Notes: generated by a model not told the origin, from the letters alone. Counted from the first letter of the stretch, positions 14,577 to 24,626 are shown. The stretch is DNA of 64,000 nt from Streptococcus sp. S784/96/1 (GCF_902729355.1 NZ_CACVCC010000002.1:62001-126000); one strand, 5' to 3'. Translations and numbers: made by a program.

Positions 14577-16034
14577 GTGACAAGAAAAAATCAGCACCAT
14601 GCCCCCATTTATGATGGGCTGGTGAATTTACGCAAGAAACGCATAGTTCCCTTTGATGTGCCTGGGCACAAACGTGGTCGAGGTAATCCAGAATTAGTGG
14701 AGCTCTTAGGCGAAAAATGTGTTGGGATTGATGTCAATTCCATGAAACCCTTGGATAATTTAGGGCACCCAGTGTCAATTATCCGAGAGGCTGAAGAGTT
14801 GACGGCGGATGCTTTTGGCGCAGCGCATGCCTTCTTGATGATTGGTGGGACAACCTCATCGGTCCAGGCGATGATTTTAGCGACATGTAAGGCTGGAGAT
14901 AAGATTATCCTACCACGAAATGTGCACAAGTCTGCGATCAATGCCTTGGTTCTTTGTGGTGCGATTCCGATTTACATTGAGATGAGCGTTAACCCTCAAA
15001 TTGGAATTGCTCTTGGCTTGGAAAATGACCGAGTGGCACAGGCTATCAAGGAACACCCAGATGCTAAGGCGGTATTAATCAATAATCCAACCTACTATGG
15101 CATTTGTTCAGACTTGAAAGGTCTGACAGAGATGGCCCATGCAGCAGGAATGAAAGTGTTGGTTGATGAGGCGCATGGAGCACATTTGCATTTTACAGAG
15201 AAGTTGCCGATTTCTGGAATGGATGCTGGCGCTGATATGGCAGCAGTATCTATGCACAAATCAGGCGGTAGCCTAACACAGAGCTCGATTCTTCTGCTTG
15301 GACCGGACATGAATGCAGAATATGTCCGTCAGATTATTAACTTAACGCAATCCACATCAGCATCTTACTTGCTCATGTCTAGTCTTGATATCTCACGTCG
15401 AAATCTGGCCCTTCGTGGCAAAGAGTCCTTTGAAAAAGTTATTGAAATGTCGGAGTATGCTCGTCGTGAAATTAATGCCATTGGTGGTTACTATGCTTAC
15501 TCGAAAGAGTTGATTGACGGGGTATCAGTCTATGACTTTGATGTGACTAAGTTGTCCATTTACACACAAGGAATTGGCTTGACTGGTATTGAGGTTTATG
15601 ACCTCTTGCGTGATGAGTATGATATTCAGATTGAGTTTGGAGATATTGGGAATATCCTAGCCTACATTTCGATTGGAGACCGTATTCAGGATATTGAACG
15701 TTTGGTCGGTGCTTTAGCAGATATTAAACGCCTCTATTCACGAGATGGCAAGGACTTGATTACTGGAGAGTATATTCAGCCAGAGGTGGTTATGTCACCT
15801 CAAAAAGCTTTCTATGCTAGCCGAGAGAGTGTTAGCCTCAAAGAGGCTATTGGTTCTGTCTGTGGCGAATTTGTCATGTGCTACCCACCAGGGATTCCTA
15901 TTTTAGCTCCGGGTGAGCGAGTGACACAGGACTTGGTTGATTACATTCAATTTGCTAAGGACAGAGGCTGCTCGCTTCAGGGAACAGAAGATCCAGATGT
16001 TAATGTCATCAATATTATCAAGGAGGACTACTAG
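14577..16034 (+). CDS. speA: Arginine decarboxylase, aspartate-aminotransferase-fold (SpeA-type)
   Basis: This 485-residue PLP enzyme belongs to the Orn/Lys/Arg decarboxylase class I group. It shows PFDVPGHKRG near the start, LVDEAHGAH (Asp197, His200, cofactor ring) and SMHKSGGSLTQSS with the PLP-binding Lys228. Streptococcal copies are often labelled lysine decarboxylase (cad), but length and context favour arginine. Genes for agmatine deiminase and N-carbamoylputrescine amidase lie in the same operon and would turn its product agmatine into putrescine. It starts at GTG 14577 after a GGAG site and is contiguous with speE. Substrate choice is an inference from context. Confidence 0.88.
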   Translation: MTRKNQHHAPIYDGLVNLRKKRIVPFDVPGHKRGRGNPELVELLGEKCVGIDVNSMKPLDNLGHPVSIIREAEELTADAFGAAHAFLMIGGTTSSVQAMILATCKAGDKIILPRNVHKSAINALVLCGAIPIYIEMSVNPQIGIALGLENDRVAQAIKEHPDAKAVLINNPTYYGICSDLKGLTEMAHAAGMKVLVDEAHGAHLHFTEKLPISGMDAGADMAAVSMHKSGGSLTQSSILLLGPDMNAEYVRQIINLTQSTSASYLLMSSLDISRRNLALRGKESFEKVIEMSEYARREINAIGGYYAYSKELIDGVSVYDFDVTKLSIYTQGIGLTGIEVYDLLRDEYDIQIEFGDIGNILAYISIGDRIQDIERLVGALADIKRLYSRDGKDLITGEYIQPEVVMSPQKAFYASRESVSLKEAIGSVCGEFVMCYPPGIPILAPGERVTQDLVDYIQFAKDRGCSLQGTEDPDVNVINIIKEDY

Positions 16035-16895
16035 ATGGATATGTGGTTTTCAGAGGTTCACACACCTGATGTGAAATTGTCGCTTCGTACTGCGCAGCAG
16101 TTATACTCAGGAAAAAGTGAGTGGCAAGATATTGCGGTATTAGAAACACCTGCTTTTGGGAAGATTTTAGTTTTGAATGGTCATGTCCTTTTCTCGGATG
16201 CAGATGACTTTGTTTACAATGAGATGGTTGTTCATGTACCTATGGCAGTGCATCCTAAACCTAAGAAAGTCCTTGTCTTAGGCGGTGGGGACGGTGGTGT
16301 GGCGCAGGTTTTGACCATGTACCCAGAGTTGGAGCAGATTGATATTGTAGAACCAGATGAGATGTTGGTTGAGGTCTGTCGCCAGTATTTCCCTGATTTT
16401 GCACAGGGCTTGGATGATCCTCGGGTGAATATTTACCACCAAGATGGTCTGCGTTTTTTGAGAAATTGCGAAGCAGAATACGATATTATCATCAACGATG
16501 CCACAGATCCATTTGGGCACACAGAAGGACTGTTTACAAAAGAATTTTATGGCAATAGCTACCGCGCTCTGAAAGAAGATGGGATTATGATTTATCAGCA
16601 TGGAAGTCCCTTCTTTGATGAGGATGAATCGGCTTGTCGTAGCATGCACCGCAAGGCTACCCAGTCTTTCCCAATTAGCCGTGTTTACCAAGCTCATATT
16701 CCAACCAGTCCAGCTGGTTACTGGTTGTTTGGCTTTGCGTCTAAAAAATACCATCCTATTGAGGATTTCAAAAAAGACAAGTGGAAAGAGCGCCAGCTTT
16801 TTACCGAATATTACACCGCTAACTTACATATCGGGGCCTTTATGTTGCCAAAGTATGTTGAGGAAATTTTAGAAGAGGAAGAAGGAAGAAAATGA
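16035..16895 (+). CDS. speE: Spermidine synthase (aminopropyltransferase)
   Basis: The 286-residue protein has the SpeE fold: an N-terminal beta domain (MWFSEVHTPDVKLSLR), the nucleotide-binding loop VLGGGDGGVAQV, IVEPDEML and the catalytic INDATDPFG. It transfers an aminopropyl group from decarboxylated S-adenosylmethionine to putrescine. The start codon directly follows the speA stop codon, and the 3' end overlaps the next gene by four bases. No speD (which makes the donor) is present in this window, which is notable because the same operon carries the alternative carboxyspermidine route. Confidence 0.93.
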   Translation: MDMWFSEVHTPDVKLSLRTAQQLYSGKSEWQDIAVLETPAFGKILVLNGHVLFSDADDFVYNEMVVHVPMAVHPKPKKVLVLGGGDGGVAQVLTMYPELEQIDIVEPDEMLVEVCRQYFPDFAQGLDDPRVNIYHQDGLRFLRNCEAEYDIIINDATDPFGHTEGLFTKEFYGNSYRALKEDGIMIYQHGSPFFDEDESACRSMHRKATQSFPISRVYQAHIPTSPAGYWLFGFASKKYHPIEDFKKDKWKERQLFTEYYTANLHIGAFMLPKYVEEILEEEEGRK

Positions 16896-18151
16896 GTCGT
16901 TTATTAGTTATTGGATGTGGGGGCGTTGCCCAGGTTGCTATCTCAAAAATCTGTCAAGATAGCGAGACCTTTACAGAAATTATGATTGCTAGCCGTACCA
17001 AGTCAAAATGTGATGATTTGAAAGCTAAGTTAGAAGGTAAAACCACTACTAAAATTGAAACAGCTGCTCTTGACGCTGATAATGTTGAAGAAGTGATTGC
17101 CCTTATCAACAGCTACAAACCAGAAGCAGTCTTGAACGTTGCTTTACCTTACCAAGATTTGACCATCATGGATGCTTGCTTGGCAACTGGAGTGCATTAC
17201 ATTGACACAGCTAACTATGAAGCTGAAAATACGGAAGACCCAGAATGGCGTGCCATTTATGAGAAACGTTGTGAGGAACTTGGTTTCACAGCTTACTTTG
17301 ACTACTCATGGCAATGGGCTTACCAAGAAAAATTCAAAGAAGCAGGTTTAACAGCTCTACTTGGTTCTGGATTTGACCCAGGTGTGACGAGTGTCTTCTC
17401 AGCCTATGCTTTGAAGCACTACTTTGATGAAATTCACTATATCGACATCTTAGATTGTAACGGTGGTGATCACGGCTATCCATTTGCGACAAACTTTAAC
17501 CCTGAAATTAACCTTCGTGAAGTATCAGCACCAGGTTCTTACTGGGAAGACGGTAAGTGGGTAGAAGTTGAAGCTATGTCAATTAAACGTGAATACGACT
17601 TCCCAGAAGTTGGTCAAAAAGACATGTACCTTCTTCACCACGAAGAAATCGAATCTTTGGCTAAAAACATTCCAGGTGTGAAACGCATTCGTTTCTTCAT
17701 GACCTTTGGTCAAAGCTACCTTACTCACATGAAATGTTTGGAAAATGTTGGTTTGCTTCGTACCGATACCATCAATTTCCAAGGGCAAGAAATCGTGCCA
17801 ATTCAATTCTTGAAAGCACTTTTGCCAGATCCTGCAAGTCTTGGCCCACGTACGGTTGGTAAGACAAATATCGGCTGTATCTTTACTGGTGTTAAAGATG
17901 GTGTTGAAAAAACTATCTATATTTACAATGTTTGTGATCACCAGGAATGTTATGCGGAAGTTGGTTCTCAAGCCATTTCTTACACAACTGGTGTTCCTGC
18001 CATGATTGGAACAAAACTAGTTATGGACGGAATTTGGAAACAGCCTGGTGTTTATAACTTGGAAGAATTGGATCCAGACCCATTCATGGAAGCCTTGAAT
18101 AAATATGGCCTTCCATGGGTAGTGGTTGAAAATCCTCAATTGGTGGACTAA
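16892..18151 (+). CDS. Carboxynorspermidine/carboxyspermidine dehydrogenase (LYS9-like)
   Basis: A 419-residue oxidoreductase of the saccharopine dehydrogenase family, with an N-terminal Rossmann start VIGCGGVAQVA and the motif LGSGFDPGVTSVFSAYA. In bacteria this family condenses aspartate semialdehyde with putrescine or diaminopropane to form carboxyspermidine or carboxynorspermidine, which NspC then decarboxylates. It overlaps speE by four bases and nspC by one base, so it is tightly coupled. Despite database labels as saccharopine dehydrogenase, this neighbourhood points to polyamines. Confidence 0.9.
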   Translation: MSRLLVIGCGGVAQVAISKICQDSETFTEIMIASRTKSKCDDLKAKLEGKTTTKIETAALDADNVEEVIALINSYKPEAVLNVALPYQDLTIMDACLATGVHYIDTANYEAENTEDPEWRAIYEKRCEELGFTAYFDYSWQWAYQEKFKEAGLTALLGSGFDPGVTSVFSAYALKHYFDEIHYIDILDCNGGDHGYPFATNFNPEINLREVSAPGSYWEDGKWVEVEAMSIKREYDFPEVGQKDMYLLHHEEIESLAKNIPGVKRIRFFMTFGQSYLTHMKCLENVGLLRTDTINFQGQEIVPIQFLKALLPDPASLGPRTVGKTNIGCIFTGVKDGVEKTIYIYNVCDHQECYAEVGSQAISYTTGVPAMIGTKLVMDGIWKQPGVYNLEELDPDPFMEALNKYGLPWVVVENPQLVD

Positions 18152-19278
18152 TGAGATTGGAACAAGTCCCAACGCCTTCATATGTCATTGATGAAGGGCA
18201 GTTGGAAAAGAATTTACAGATTTTAGCGCGTGTTCAGGAGGAAGCAGGCTGTAAAGTTTTATTGGCTCAGAAGGCTTACTCCCTTTATGCGACTTACCCC
18301 TTGATTAGCCGTTACCTTTCTGGGACAACAGCCAGTGGGCTCTACGAAGCACGTTTAGGACGTGAAGAATTTCCTGGAGAAGTTCACGTTTTTGCGCCAG
18401 CTTTTAAGGACAGTGAGATTGATGAGGTTTTAGAAATCTCAGACCACATCGTTTTTAACTCAGAGCGCCAGTTGCGTAAGCATAGTGATAAATGCAGAGC
18501 AGCTAACGTTAGCGTCGGTCTGCGTATCAATCCAGAATGTTCGACACAGGGTGACCATGCCATTTACGATCCTTGTGCCTACGGATCACGCTTTGGGGTG
18601 ACCATTGCAAACTTTAACCCAGAGGTGATGGATTTGGTGGATGGTCTGCATTTCCATACCCTTTGTGAGCAAAATTCGGATGATTTGGCGACGACCTTGG
18701 CAGCTGTTGAAGAAGAATTTGGTCAGTATTTGCATCAGATTAAGTGGCTGAATTTTGGTGGTGGTCACCATGTCACACGTGAGGATTATAATGTCGATTT
18801 ATTGATTTCTGAAATCAAACGAATTCAAGAAAAGTATGATGTGGACGTTTATATTGAACCAGGAGAAGCTATTGCTCTCAATGCTGGTTATCTGGCGACA
18901 GAAGTCTTGGATATCGTTGAAAATGGAATCAATACCTTAGTTTTAGATACTTCTGCGACCTGTCACATGCCAGATGTCCTAGAAATGCCTTATCGCCCGC
19001 CACTTCGTGATAGTTTTGAAGCTAATGAAAAGTCATTTACTTATCGCTTGTCTTCAAATACTTGCTTGACAGGCGATATTATCGGTGATTATAGCTTTGA
19101 AAAGCCGGTCGAAATCGGCGACCGCCTTTACTTTGAGGATATGGCTATCTATTCCTTTGTGAAAAATAATACCTTCAATGGTATTGGGTTACCAAGTCTT
19201 TATCTCATGGATAAGAATGGAGATTGCCGTTTGGTCAAAGCCTTTGGCTACGAAGATTTCAAGGGGAGGTTATCTTAA
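18151..19278 (+). CDS. nspC: Carboxynorspermidine/carboxyspermidine decarboxylase
   Basis: The 375-residue protein is a fold-III (alanine racemase-like) PLP decarboxylase. The PLP lysine is in [11 protein letters not shown] (Lys41), the glycine loop in [15 protein letters not shown], and the catalytic Cys in [17 protein letters not shown]. It removes CO2 from carboxy(nor)spermidine to give spermidine or norspermidine. It shares one base with the upstream gene and its TAA overlaps the next ATG, so it is part of one continuous operon. Confidence 0.94.
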   Translation: MRLEQVPTPSYVIDEGQLEKNLQILARVQEEAGCKVLLAQKAYSLYATYPLISRYLSGTTASGLYEARLGREEFPGEVHVFAPAFKDSEIDEVLEISDHIVFNSERQLRKHSDKCRAANVSVGLRINPECSTQGDHAIYDPCAYGSRFGVTIANFNPEVMDLVDGLHFHTLCEQNSDDLATTLAAVEEEFGQYLHQIKWLNFGGGHHVTREDYNVDLLISEIKRIQEKYDVDVYIEPGEAIALNAGYLATEVLDIVENGINTLVLDTSATCHMPDVLEMPYRPPLRDSFEANEKSFTYRLSSNTCLTGDIIGDYSFEKPVEIGDRLYFEDMAIYSFVKNNTFNGIGLPSLYLMDKNGDCRLVKAFGYEDFKGRLS

Positions 19279-20360
19279 TGACGTCACCGAAACAATTAGG
19301 ATATCGCATGCCTGCTGAGTATTATCCCCATCAGGGGACTCTAATGATTTGGCCAACAAGACCTGGTTCGTGGGCCTATGATGGCAAAGGGGCTAAAGAA
19401 GCCTTTACGCGTATCATGAAGGAAATTGCCAAGAGTGAAAAGGTGTACTTAGTTGTGGATGACGCTCATCGTGAGGAAACAAAATCCTATCTAGGAGATG
19501 AGATTACCTACCTTGATATTCCAAGTAATGATGCTTGGGCGCGTGATACGGGACCTACAATTGTTGCTAATGCTCAAGGTGAAAAACTAGCGCTTGATTG
19601 GGAATTTAATGCCTGGGGCGGTGATTTTGATGGACTCTATCGGGACTATGAGGAAGACAATTTGTTAGCGTCTGCTGTGGCTCATCATCTGAATATGCCT
19701 ATTCATAATGCCAAACCTTTTGTGCTTGAAGGCGGAGCTATTCACACAGATGGGCAAGGAACCTTACTGGTAACAGAATCTTGCCTTCTCAGCCCAGGGC
19801 GCAATCCTGAATTATCTAAGGAAGAGATTGAAGAGCGCTTAAAAGAACTTTTAGGAATTGAAAAGGTTATCTGGTTACCATATGGCATTTACCAAGATGA
19901 GACCAATGAGCATGTGGATAATGTCGCAGCCTTTGTTGGCTCAGCCAAAGTTGTCCTTGCTTGGACAGATGATGAACATGATCCTCAATATGACATGTCA
20001 TTAGCTAATCTTAAAGTCTTGGAGTCAGAAACAGATGCTAAGGGACGTCCGTTAACGGTTTATAAAATGCACATTCCTGATAAAACTCAAGTCATTGATG
20101 AACATGATTTGTTAGGTTATCAATTTGCTGAAGGGGAAGATGAACGGGAATTGGGAGAGCGTCTTGCAGCTAGCTATGTGAATTTTTACATTACCAATGA
20201 CGCTGTCCTAGTTCCACAATTTAATGATCCTAAAGACAAGATGGCCTGTGAACTTTTACAAGAGTTGTTCCCTTATCGCCGAATTGTTGGAATTCCAGCA
20301 CGAGATATCTTGCTAGGTGGGGGAAATATTCACTGTATCACCCAGCAAATTCCATTGTAG
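19278..20360 (+). CDS. aguA: Agmatine deiminase
   Basis: A 360-residue guanidino-group hydrolase. Visible features include [20 protein letters not shown] N-terminal residues, [34 protein letters not shown] and the C-terminal [11 protein letters not shown] with catalytic Cys353. It turns agmatine into N-carbamoylputrescine and ammonia. ATG 19278 overlaps the nspC stop and has a GGGGAGG ribosome site, so I reject the longer upstream in-frame start. The gene order speA-speE-LYS9-nspC-aguA-aguB matches the pneumococcal polyamine operon. Confidence 0.95.
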   Translation: MTSPKQLGYRMPAEYYPHQGTLMIWPTRPGSWAYDGKGAKEAFTRIMKEIAKSEKVYLVVDDAHREETKSYLGDEITYLDIPSNDAWARDTGPTIVANAQGEKLALDWEFNAWGGDFDGLYRDYEEDNLLASAVAHHLNMPIHNAKPFVLEGGAIHTDGQGTLLVTESCLLSPGRNPELSKEEIEERLKELLGIEKVIWLPYGIYQDETNEHVDNVAAFVGSAKVVLAWTDDEHDPQYDMSLANLKVLESETDAKGRPLTVYKMHIPDKTQVIDEHDLLGYQFAEGEDERELGERLAASYVNFYITNDAVLVPQFNDPKDKMACELLQELFPYRRIVGIPARDILLGGGNIHCITQQIPL

Positions 20361-20370
20361 AGAAAGGAAA

Positions 20371-21252
20371 ATGATGAGACATGTAACCGTTGCTGCCATT
20401 CAGATGCAGTGTCAGCTAGAAGTGGTTGAAAATATTAAAACAGCAGAGCGTTTGGTACGCCAAGCGGCTGAACAAGGGGCGCAGATTATTCTCCTACCAG
20501 AGCTTTTTGAACGTCCTTATTTCTGTCAAGAACGCCAGTATGAGTATTATCAATACGCGCAATCTGTAGAGGAAAATGCGGCTATTCTCCACTTCAGACC
20601 TATCGCAAAAGAGTTGCAGGTGGTTTTACCGATTAGTTTTTATGAGAAAGATGGCAATGTTCTGTATAATTCGATCGCTATTATTGATGCGACTGGTGAG
20701 GTGTTAGGAGTTTACCGTAAAACTCATATTCCAGATGATCATTATTACCAAGAGAAGTTTTACTTCACTCCAGGAAATACTGGTTTTAAGGTCTGGGATA
20801 CACGATATGCTAAGATTGGGATTGGCATTTGTTGGGACCAATGGTTCCCAGAAACAGCGCGTTGCCTTGCCTTAAACGGTGCAGAATTGCTCTTTTACCC
20901 AACGGCTATTGGCTCTGAACCAATTTTGGATACAGACAGTAAGGGGCACTGGCAACGCACCATGCAAGGTCATGCCGCAGCCAATATTACACCTGTTATT
21001 TCAGCAAACCGCTTTGGTATCGAGCATGTGACGCCATCTGTGGAAAATGGCGGACAGGAATCAAGCTTGAATTTCTATGGTTCATCCTTTATGACAGATG
21101 AGACGGGAGTAATGGTGACCGTTGCTGATCGTGAAGGAGAAGCGGTGCTACTAGCAACCTACGACTTGGACAAAAGTGCTAATGAGCGTCTTAACTGGGG
21201 GCTTTTCCGTGACCGTCGTCCAGAAATGTATGGCAATATCAGCAATAAATGA
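20371..21252 (+). CDS. aguB: N-carbamoylputrescine amidase
   Basis: A 293-residue nitrilase-superfamily enzyme with the Glu-Lys-Cys triad in LLPELFERPYF, YRKTHIPDDHYYQEKFYF and GICWDQWFPETAR. It hydrolyses N-carbamoylputrescine to putrescine, ammonia and CO2, feeding the spermidine steps encoded upstream. Start ATG 20371 follows AGAAAGGAAA; ATG 20374 is equally usable. It is the last gene before a terminator. Confidence 0.95.
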   Translation: MMRHVTVAAIQMQCQLEVVENIKTAERLVRQAAEQGAQIILLPELFERPYFCQERQYEYYQYAQSVEENAAILHFRPIAKELQVVLPISFYEKDGNVLYNSIAIIDATGEVLGVYRKTHIPDDHYYQEKFYFTPGNTGFKVWDTRYAKIGIGICWDQWFPETARCLALNGAELLFYPTAIGSEPILDTDSKGHWQRTMQGHAAANITPVISANRFGIEHVTPSVENGGQESSLNFYGSSFMTDETGVMVTVADREGEAVLLATYDLDKSANERLNWGLFRDRRPEMYGNISNK

Positions 21253-21286
21253 GGTTGAGACAAAAATATCTCAACCTTCTCTTTTT
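21252..21286 (+). terminator. Terminator of the polyamine operon
   Basis: AGGTTGAGA (21252-21260) pairs with TCTCAACCT (21269-21277), followed by a T-rich tail. Confidence 0.85.
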
Positions 21287-21301
21287 TGATAGTAATAACA
21301 G

Positions 21302-21487
21302 ATTGGCGCAGTGGTTGATTGGAGGTCTGTAACTGGACCCTTCTTTCATTTTCAAGTGTCCACCTAAAATAGTCCACTGGACTATTTTAGTACTAAGCAA
21401 TCGTTAGCGGCCATCCTAATCAACTGTGCGGAGGGGGACAACAAAATCGAAATCGTCTTTTTTGACGATTTAACGATTTTTGTCCCA
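21302..21487. repeat. Streptococcal palindromic intergenic repeat
   Basis: Three nested palindromes fill this gap. A perfect 13-base inverted repeat with a one-base centre lies at 21364-21390. Around it, the segment near 21303 (GGCGCAGTGGTTGATTGG) is an imperfect inverse of the segment ending near 21431. A second long hairpin (21434-21487) has arms with GGGACAA and GATTT flanking a T6 loop and ends TTGTCCCAC, the style of common streptococcal GGGACA intergenic elements. It may spread or act as an mRNA stabiliser or terminator. Confidence 0.65.
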
Positions 21488-21514
21488 CTCTCTTTTGCCC
21501 ATTTTTTTGGAAAT

Positions 21515-21525
21515 TTTGTTATAAT
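21515..21525 (+). promoter_or_regulatory. Extended -10 promoter of the patatin gene
   Basis: TGTTATAAT with TATAAT at 21520-21525, about 31 bases before ATG 21557. Confidence 0.6.
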
Positions 21526-21556
21526 AATCACCAAAACCATGACGGAGGGAACGAAG

Positions 21557-22402
21557 ATGACAGTTGGATTGGTGCTAGAAGGTGGCGGTATGCGTGGGCT
21601 TTATACGGCTGGTGTTTTGGATGCGTTTTTAGATGCGGGAATTAAGGTAGATGGGGTTGTAGCTGTTTCTGCTGGTGCACTTTTTGGGGTAAATTTTCTT
21701 TCTCAGCAAAAAGGCAGGGCTCTTCGTTATAACAAACGCTTCATCAAAAATAAAAACTATATGGGATTTCGTTCTTGGGTGAAAACAGGCAATGTTGTTA
21801 ATAAGGATATGGCTTATTATAAAATTCCTATGGAACTAGATAAATTTGACCAGAAAAGATTTGCTCAATCAGGGACTCCTTTTTATGTGGTTGCTACTGA
21901 TATTGAAACAGGTAAACCAGATTATATTAAAATTGAGAATGTCTTTGAACAGATGGAAGCCCTTCGTGCTAGCTCTGCCTTGCCCCTAGCTAATGAAATT
22001 GTCACTTATAAAGGGAAACAGTATTTAGATGGTGGTCTTTCTGATTCGATTCCCATAGATTTTGCGAGAAGTCTAGGTTTTGACAAATTAATTGTGATTT
22101 TAACGCAGCCACTTGATTATCGAAAAAAGCCTTCTAGTGGGAGACTTTACAGACTTTTTTATAAAAAATATCCTAAATTTATAGCTGTGGCTTCGAAACG
22201 CTATCAGTATTACAATGCTCAGGTTGAGCAGGTTATCAAACTTGAACAAGAAGGACAAGCTTTTGTTGTTCGACCGAAAAACACTCTCAAAATTGGGCGT
22301 TTAGAGAAAAATCCTAATAAATTTGATGAGATCTATGGGAAAGGTTTTACTGATGGTCAAGGTCACATAGTGGCATTGCAAACTTATTTAGGGATGATAT
22401 AA
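21557..22402 (+). CDS. Patatin-like phospholipase
   Basis: This 281-residue protein has the patatin fold: an oxyanion loop LEGGGMRGLYTAG, a nucleophile elbow AVSAGALFG (catalytic Ser) and the partner YLDGGLSDSIP (catalytic Asp in DGG). It should be an acyl hydrolase of the YjjU/RssA-like group, cytoplasmic because no signal peptide is visible. I chose ATG 21557 because GGAGGGA lies six bases upstream; an in-frame ATG at 21539 would place that site inside the gene. No neighbour hints at the substrate. Confidence 0.88.
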   Translation: MTVGLVLEGGGMRGLYTAGVLDAFLDAGIKVDGVVAVSAGALFGVNFLSQQKGRALRYNKRFIKNKNYMGFRSWVKTGNVVNKDMAYYKIPMELDKFDQKRFAQSGTPFYVVATDIETGKPDYIKIENVFEQMEALRASSALPLANEIVTYKGKQYLDGGLSDSIPIDFARSLGFDKLIVILTQPLDYRKKPSSGRLYRLFYKKYPKFIAVASKRYQYYNAQVEQVIKLEQEGQAFVVRPKNTLKIGRLEKNPNKFDEIYGKGFTDGQGHIVALQTYLGMI

Positions 22403-22446
22403 ATATGATTATTATCTCTATTGACTAAATTTTCTGAAAAAACACC

Positions 22447-22475
22447 TTGGAAATGAAGCTTTCAAGTGGTATAAT
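22447..22475 (+). promoter_or_regulatory. Promoter of the DAHP synthase pair
   Basis: TTGGAA (22447-22452), 17 bases, TATAAT (22470-22475) with a TGG extension. Confidence 0.75.
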
Positions 22476-22510
22476 AGAAACAATTTTTATATTGAGTTAA
22501 AGGAAGTAGT

Positions 22511-23569
22511 ATGTCATTTATACCAACGAGTGAAAAAATTAATATTGATGAAGTTCGTCAATTATCAAAATTGACAGGTGTAGCTTTAAGTCGAAAAAAG
22601 GCACGCGATGAAGAGCTTGCAGCGATTATGCGTGGGGAAGATGACCGTATCTTGTTAGTGATTGGTCCATGTTCGTCTGATAATGAAGAAGCGGTACTTG
22701 AGTATGCACATCGATTAGCTAAACTTCAAGAAGAAGTTAAAGACCATATTTTTATGGTGATGCGAGTTTACACAGCGAAACCACGCACCAATGGTGATGG
22801 TTACAAAGGTCTTATTCATCAACCAGATGCAGAAGGAGAGCCGAATCTTATTAACGGTATCAAGGCGGTTCGTAATCTTCACTATCGAGTGATTACGGAA
22901 ACAGGGATGACAACAGCTGATGAGATGCTATATCCTGAAAATCTTCCCTTGGTTGATGACCTTGTTTCTTACATTGCAATTGGAGCACGCTCTGTAGAGG
23001 ATCAGCAACATCGCTTTGTTGCTTCCGGTATTGATGTTCCAACAGGGATGAAAAATCCTACATCGGGTAATTTAAACATTATGTTTAATGGGATTTATGC
23101 AGCTCAAGCTAAGCAGAATTTCTTTTTTAACGGAGAAGAAGTTAAGACATCTGGAAATCCACTTGCCCATGTTATTTTGCGCGGTGCGACTAATGAATAT
23201 GGTAAAAACATTCCAAACTACTACTATGATAATATCTTAGATACTATTGAGCAGTATAAAAAGATGCAGTTAGAAAATCCATTTATTATCGTTGATACCA
23301 ACCATGATAATTCTGGAAAACAATATCTTGAACAGGTTCGTATTGTCCGCCAAACTCTCATTAATCGAGATTGGAATGAAACAATTCGTCGGTATGTTAG
23401 AGGGTTTATGATTGAATCTTACTTAGAAGATGGTCGTCAAGATAAGTCGGAGGTCTATGGAAAATCCATTACCGATCCATGCCTGGGTTGGGATAAAACA
23501 GAAGCCTTAGTCCGTGAGATTTATCAAACATCAAAAAGTCAGTCATTTAACGGTTATGAAAATGAATAG
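22511..23569 (+). CDS. aroG1: DAHP synthase, first copy
   Basis: A 352-residue class I 3-deoxy-7-phosphoheptulonate synthase that condenses phosphoenolpyruvate with erythrose 4-phosphate at the entry to aromatic amino acid synthesis. Motifs are VIGPCSSDNEEAV, RVYTAKPRTNGDGYKG, GARSVEDQQHR and KNPTSGNLNIMFNG. A short C-terminal extension (about ten residues) distinguishes it from its neighbour. It is followed after 25 bases by a second, closely related copy. The pair probably differs in feedback control, but effector residues were not assigned. Confidence 0.95.
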   Translation: MSFIPTSEKINIDEVRQLSKLTGVALSRKKARDEELAAIMRGEDDRILLVIGPCSSDNEEAVLEYAHRLAKLQEEVKDHIFMVMRVYTAKPRTNGDGYKGLIHQPDAEGEPNLINGIKAVRNLHYRVITETGMTTADEMLYPENLPLVDDLVSYIAIGARSVEDQQHRFVASGIDVPTGMKNPTSGNLNIMFNGIYAAQAKQNFFFNGEEVKTSGNPLAHVILRGATNEYGKNIPNYYYDNILDTIEQYKKMQLENPFIIVDTNHDNSGKQYLEQVRIVRQTLINRDWNETIRRYVRGFMIESYLEDGRQDKSEVYGKSITDPCLGWDKTEALVREIYQTSKSQSFNGYENE

Positions 23570-23594
23570 TTAAAAAGAAATAGGAGAAAAAGCT

Positions 23595-24626
23595 ATGGGG
23601 ATTCATCAAAAATCAGAAACCATTGACATCGCTCAAGTTAAAGAATTATCAAAATTAACGGGTGACTTTCTTCGCAAAAAAGAAAGTCGTGATCGAGAAT
23701 TAGCAAATATTATTGCGGGAAAAGATGATCGTTTACTGCTGGTTATTGGTCCTTGCTCATCTGATAACGAAGAAGCTGTGCTTGATTATGCGAAACGTTT
23801 GTCAGCCCTTCAAGAGAAAGTCAAAGACAAAATCTTTATGGTGATGCGTGTTTACACGGCTAAACCACGCACCAATGGTGATGGCTATAAAGGCTTGATG
23901 CACCAGCCAGATACGTCAAAATTGCCAGATTTAATCAATGGTATTGCTGCTGTTCGTAATTTGCACTACCGTGTCATTACTGAGACAGGTTTGACAACAG
24001 CAGATGAGATGCTATACCCATCTAACTTCACCTTGGTTGATGATTTGGTGTCTTACCATGCGATTGGAGCACGTTCCGTAGAGGACCAAGAACACCGTTT
24101 TGTAGCATCTGGTATTGATGCCCCTGTAGGGATGAAAAATCCAACTTCAGGAAATCTTAATGTCATGTTTAACGGTATCTATGCTGCTCAAAATGCTCAA
24201 AACTTCATTTATCACAATGCCGAAGTGGACACAGACGGTAATCCATTGGCTCATGTTATCTTGCGTGGTGCGGTGAATGAGCACGGGGAAAATGTGCCTA
24301 ACTACTACTATGATATTTTGCTCAAAACCATTGCACAATATGAGAAAATGGGCTTGGCAAATCCGTTTATCGTGATTGATACAAATCATGATAATTCAGG
24401 CAAACAATATTTAGAACAAATCCGTATTGTTCGTCAAACCCTTATCAACCGTGATTGGAATGAGAAGATTCGTCAGTATGTTCGTGGTTTCATGATTGAG
24501 TCTTACCTCGAAGATGGACGCCAAGACAGCCCAGAAATTTACGGTAAATCTATCACAGACCCATGCCTTGGTTGGGATAAAACAGAGGAACTTATCCAGG
24601 AAATCTATGCGACTTTGTCAAAGTAG
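23595..24626 (+). CDS. aroG2: DAHP synthase, second copy
   Basis: The 343-residue paralogue of the upstream gene keeps the same catalytic motifs (VIGPCSSDNEEAVLDYA, RVYTAKPRTNGDGYKG, HAIGARSVEDQEHR). The N-terminal 20 residues and the middle region around residue 210 differ most between the copies, as expected if they respond to different amino acids. A ribosome site (TAGGAGAAA) precedes ATG 23595. Tandem DAHP synthases are common in streptococci. Confidence 0.95.
   Translation: MGIHQKSETIDIAQVKELSKLTGDFLRKKESRDRELANIIAGKDDRLLLVIGPCSSDNEEAVLDYAKRLSALQEKVKDKIFMVMRVYTAKPRTNGDGYKGLMHQPDTSKLPDLINGIAAVRNLHYRVITETGLTTADEMLYPSNFTLVDDLVSYHAIGARSVEDQEHRFVASGIDAPVGMKNPTSGNLNVMFNGIYAAQNAQNFIYHNAEVDTDGNPLAHVILRGAVNEHGENVPNYYYDILLKTIAQYEKMGLANPFIVIDTNHDNSGKQYLEQIRIVRQTLINRDWNEKIRQYVRGFMIESYLEDGRQDSPEIYGKSITDPCLGWDKTEELIQEIYATLSK

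Noticed and set aside
16278..16754. 158-residue minus-strand frame inside speE
   Set aside because: A shadow of a well-supported gene on the other strand, without a ribosome site or domain.
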